From Acinetobacter sp. NIPH 298 (GTDB taxonomy: Bacteria; Pseudomonadota; Gammaproteobacteria; Pseudomonadales; Moraxellaceae), in NCBI RefSeq assembly GCF_000369505.1, contig NZ_KB850055.1:1116001-1180000 (forward strand): a DNA stretch of 64,000 nucleotides, in the 5' to 3' direction. Below the pieces are notes generated by a model. It was not told where the DNA came from, ran no database searches, and was given only the letters and a program-made list of their open reading frames with translations. Positions 60,865 through 64,000 of this stretch are shown piece after piece; the stretch's first letter is position 1; each line of letters opens with the position of its first letter. The position numbers and the translations under genes are program-made.

Positions 60865-63642
60865 CTAAGAAGATAAATTATATTTTTGCTCTCTTAGTTT
60901 AAAAGCACGATCACCACCTTCGAGAATTTCACATATATGTGACTTAATCGTTTTCTGATTTAAAGTGGATGAGCAACTTGGATCATGCTCTAGGGACTCA
61001 ATACTACCAAACTTATATTGGAACTTATGATTATTTAAATTCGGACTGTGAATCCCGTGTTGGTTTGCAACAATAATCAATTCACTATCTGCATTTACTA
61101 CGACATTTGCATTATGAGTAACAAGTATGATTTGTCGTTCTTTTTTCTTTTCCTTAAGATAAGTTACTAACTCTGTATAAATAGCACGGTTATCTAAATC
61201 ATCTTCCGGTTGATCAATGATAATCGGGCATTTACTTTCACTACAATCCAAACTCATTTTAAGCACAACAAAAGCTTTTTTTCCTTGTGACATATCGTTG
61301 TAATTGTCACCATCATAGGTAACTTCATATTTCACTCTAAACCACGCCTTATCGAAAAACTCTTTTGTGATGGTCTCTATTGAAGAACCCAGTTTTAATT
61401 TAACTTCTTCATTGTTTACGGCGTGAATAATTGCATCAAAATTAGATAAAAGTTGTTGTTCAGAATCAACTGAAATTGAAGCAAACGTTTTAGCTTTTTC
61501 AGATGATTGATTAATGGTTTTCTGAATGAACTCAGAGAAAACAGGTTGATCAAAAATATTAGTGGCATGTATTTCAATATCCTGACTAATACTAATTTCA
61601 TTAACCAAAGCTGTTAAGCTTGTAAATTTTTCAAACATTTTTAACCAATTTTCACGTATTTCTGTCGATAATCGCTTCAACTGATCTTGAGTATTTTTAT
61701 TTTTTTCTTCTATATCATGAATATCTTTAAGTTTTGCTTCTTCTTCTTTTTTTCTTTCTAAAAATGGTTGTAGATTTTTTGAATTTTTTAAATATTCATT
61801 TACTTTTTTAAAGGTAGAGTCGATTGAGATAGTATTTAGCTGAACCTCTAAGTCTTTTAGCCTTTGATTGAGTTTATTGGTAGTAGTAGTTTTGAATGTG
61901 ACTAATTCCTCGGTAACTTTTAACTTTATTGACTCTTCAAAGTTATTGTATTCATTTTGAATAATAGGAAAACTCGCATAAATATTTAATGGATTATTGA
62001 AAGTTATAAATTCTGATAATTCCATTAGATCTATTCTTTTTTGTAATCCCTTTATTTTCTCTAAATTATTTTCAATTGAAGATATTTCTTTTATTTTATC
62101 TTCATGTAAGTTGATTTCATTATCTGTAATATTTTCTGTTTGATATGATTTAATTTCTTCATTTAATTGAATAATTTGTTTTTCAATATCTTCTTTATTG
62201 CCTTTTTGTTTTAATGCGTCTTTATTAGATATTAAATTACTTTTAATTGAAAAATATGTTGAAAGAAGTCCTGAATTTTCATGACGAATACTGTCGACAT
62301 CCTCTTTGAATTTTTCAAATACTTTAGGATCTTTTTGTAGAATTAAACCTTTAACAATATCTTCAATGCCTTCTTCATTAGACTTTTTAAACATGTGTCC
62401 TTGGTAAAAGTACTCAATCGGTCTACTATCATCGCATTGACCATCTTTCCACACTATATGGAAGTTTTGGCAGAGAGAATCAAGATGCTTTGGCTTATCG
62501 ATTCCCTTAGGTGAAAATATAGATGGATGAAGCTTATTGGCTAAACATTGTAACAAAGTAGACTTACCTGATGATCGCCCTCCGATGATAGAAGTTAAAT
62601 TGCCATTAAAGTAAATTTTTCCATTTTCAACGTTATTATTACTTAACTCAATATAATCTATTACTTCATACGAGTTTTTTATTTCGGGACAATGCTGACT
62701 GATATGAACACGACTTTCAGGTTCATGAATAATCTGCTTTAAACCTTCAAAAGTGGGTTCAGCTTTAATCCAGCAATATTTTTGATCTGTTGGCTCAAAT
62801 AAAGTATCTAGATCGTGAGCATCACTTCCATGTATACATGGTTTATAAGTACCATAATTATCAAGAAAGATAGATTGATCTGTAGTATTTTTTCCTAGAA
62901 AAAAGGGTTTATCAGTCAGAGTTGAAGAAAAAATGATATCTGAAACTTTATATAAAGATTCTCTAAGTACCTTTAAAGTCGCTCCATCTTGTTGGCTATA
63001 CAAGAACTTTTCGTGGCCTTGAAATGCAGAAGCGCCATCTTTATTTGAGTTAGCTACCGCCACCAAACAATTTTTTCTGAAATTTGGATATTTTTTAAAT
63101 GCTTTAATAATATCACTAGAATTAAGAACAAAAGAGGATATACCATTTCTATATGCAGATTCATCATTGATATTTTCTTTGACTCCTTTTCTTCCTAATC
63201 GTTTAAGATCATAAGGTGTTAGCTTGTATTGTTCTTCTTCAGTAACTGTAAATGTCAATGCATCACAGTACTGGTTTTCAAAATCTTCAAGAATTTCTGG
63301 ATTTAGTAGAAAATGCATATTTATAGCACTGCCTTTATCTGTGCTAGGTGTAATTCTTAACTCTATATTCGGGATCAAAAGAATTTTACAAATCATTTCT
63401 TTTTCTGTTTTGTCGAAATCTGTTCCAGTATGAATTTGATCTTGAAACTCTTTTACTTTTTTATAATTTTCAATACTAAAATAATCAGTGATGCCAATAG
63501 CTTTGATATTACGTTCCATAGCTTTTTTGAAAAGTTGAATGCAGTAATCTTTAAAAGAAATATTGCCAAATTTATCGCCTTTTGCTGTACCTTTTGTATG
63601 TACGTGTAGATCCCAACGTCCCCACTCAGAACCACGGCTCAT
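60865..63642 (-). CDS. PHP-domain plus SMC-like ATPase (TrlF/Ppl type), probable anti-phage factor
   Basis: 925 residues from ATG 63642 behind AAGGGG; eleven more upstream codons are open but have no ribosome site. Residues ~1-290 are a PHP phosphoesterase: WDLHVHT (His13, His15), GITDYFS, a late GSDAHD near 270. Then an ABC/SMC-like ATPase: Walker A GGRSSGKST (Lys360), a coiled coil (~440-690), signature-like MSQGKKAF, Walker B IIIDQPEDDLDN near 810 and the H-loop LVTHNANVVV. Single-gene PHP-ATPase proteins of this type (TrlF; called Ppl in a defence survey) protect against phage. The gene is A/T-rich and alone, like many defence genes. Confidence 0.8.
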   Translation of the reverse strand: MSRGSEWGRWDLHVHTKGTAKGDKFGNISFKDYCIQLFKKAMERNIKAIGITDYFSIENYKKVKEFQDQIHTGTDFDKTEKEMICKILLIPNIELRITPSTDKGSAINMHFLLNPEILEDFENQYCDALTFTVTEEEQYKLTPYDLKRLGRKGVKENINDESAYRNGISSFVLNSSDIIKAFKKYPNFRKNCLVAVANSNKDGASAFQGHEKFLYSQQDGATLKVLRESLYKVSDIIFSSTLTDKPFFLGKNTTDQSIFLDNYGTYKPCIHGSDAHDLDTLFEPTDQKYCWIKAEPTFEGLKQIIHEPESRVHISQHCPEIKNSYEVIDYIELSNNNVENGKIYFNGNLTSIIGGRSSGKSTLLQCLANKLHPSIFSPKGIDKPKHLDSLCQNFHIVWKDGQCDDSRPIEYFYQGHMFKKSNEEGIEDIVKGLILQKDPKVFEKFKEDVDSIRHENSGLLSTYFSIKSNLISNKDALKQKGNKEDIEKQIIQLNEEIKSYQTENITDNEINLHEDKIKEISSIENNLEKIKGLQKRIDLMELSEFITFNNPLNIYASFPIIQNEYNNFEESIKLKVTEELVTFKTTTTNKLNQRLKDLEVQLNTISIDSTFKKVNEYLKNSKNLQPFLERKKEEEAKLKDIHDIEEKNKNTQDQLKRLSTEIRENWLKMFEKFTSLTALVNEISISQDIEIHATNIFDQPVFSEFIQKTINQSSEKAKTFASISVDSEQQLLSNFDAIIHAVNNEEVKLKLGSSIETITKEFFDKAWFRVKYEVTYDGDNYNDMSQGKKAFVVLKMSLDCSESKCPIIIDQPEDDLDNRAIYTELVTYLKEKKKERQIILVTHNANVVVNADSELIIVANQHGIHSPNLNNHKFQYKFGSIESLEHDPSCSSTLNQKTIKSHICEILEGGDRAFKLREQKYNLSS

Positions 63643-64000
63643 CACTTTTCCCCTTAATATTGTTTTAAAGAACAATTGTTTGATTATTAAATTAATTGTA
63701 GATAAATATTGTTTGGAAAAGAACCTTTATAGAGGGTTTTTCTTAATTTAAATATATTTTCCATCAAAAAGTTAAATTCTTATTACTATTTAGCCTGAAA
63801 CTATAAGCTCCCTAACTAAATTGACACACATCAAAAGTGCTGAACTTGTTTGGCAAATTCAAAAACCCAATCCAGCCACACTTTGATGCACTCAACGGAC
63901 CTAAATGGTGCGAATTGGTACATTTTTTAGGCATTTTTAAAATGAGGAAATTAGCCTCAATTCTTGCTGCCTACACCTATGTAGCTTATTTATCTTGTTA
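63643..64000. other. Right-end intergenic sequence
   Basis: 358 bp to the window edge. It includes the promoter side of the TrlF/Ppl gene and a TGAGG/CCTCA hairpin near 63943-63958. A 40-codon minus-strand frame (about 63818-63940) is present but not supported. No attachment site could be identified. Confidence 0.4.

Noticed and set aside
63818..63940. Small minus-strand frame of about 40 codons at the right edge
   Set aside because: No ribosome site, odd composition and no recognised family.

Overview
This is chromosomal DNA from a gammaproteobacterium, almost certainly an Acinetobacter. The order pyrG-kdsA-eno-ftsB-ispD, the low GC content with A/T-ending codons, the short leaders and the protein families all fit that genus. 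The species cannot be fixed from the window alone. I see no tRNA, rRNA, CRISPR array or intact insertion sequence.

Left part (1-25 kb). The window opens inside a type VI secretion (T6SS) VasX-like effector gene followed by a membrane-protein gene, probably the end of an orphan vgrG island. Next is a PadR/hydrolase pair divergent from a fadH-led lipid operon, with two matched operator dyads between them. Then come a lipoprotein, the housekeeping run pyrG-kdsA-eno-ftsB-ispD, a DUF6438 lipoprotein, a RES/Xre toxin-antitoxin pair, a sulfur module (two YeeE/YedE halves plus a persulfide-dioxygenase-like hydrolase), several single enzymes, and a formaldehyde module (frmR-frmA) with a clear FrmR operator.

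Middle part (25-41 kb). A second T6SS island holds a vgrG split by one in-frame TAA, a putative papain-like cysteine-protease effector and a small lipoprotein that may be its immunity protein. It is followed by allophanate hydrolase, urea carboxylase and a GntR regulator behind a candidate sigma-54 promoter. A decayed membrane-protein gene, an AraC regulator with a quinone reductase and Hsp31/HchA, and a BASS-family transporter complete this part.

Right part (41-64 kb). A tightly coupled six-gene cluster encodes EmrA/EmrB-like export proteins, two GNAT-like acyltransferases, a GH3-family amide synthetase and a TolC-like outer-membrane channel. It looks like a small-molecule assembly-and-export system that I cannot match to a described pathway. 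After an OsmC-YcaO fusion, an amidohydrolase/SDR pair and a LysE/Lrp pair comes a guanidine operon: a near-perfect sigma-54 promoter, a guanidine-I (ykkC) riboswitch, two DUF1989 proteins (carboxyguanidine deiminase CgdA/CgdB) and a guanidine carboxylase. The last gene is a PHP-plus-SMC-like ATPase (TrlF/Ppl type), a likely anti-phage factor.

How the genes connect: guanidine carboxylase plus CgdAB should turn guanidine into allophanate, but that operon has no allophanate hydrolase. The only one in the window is 25 kb upstream beside the urea carboxylase. Both loci carry sigma-54-type promoters, so the two nitrogen routes probably share their last step, and only the guanidine branch is gated by a riboswitch.
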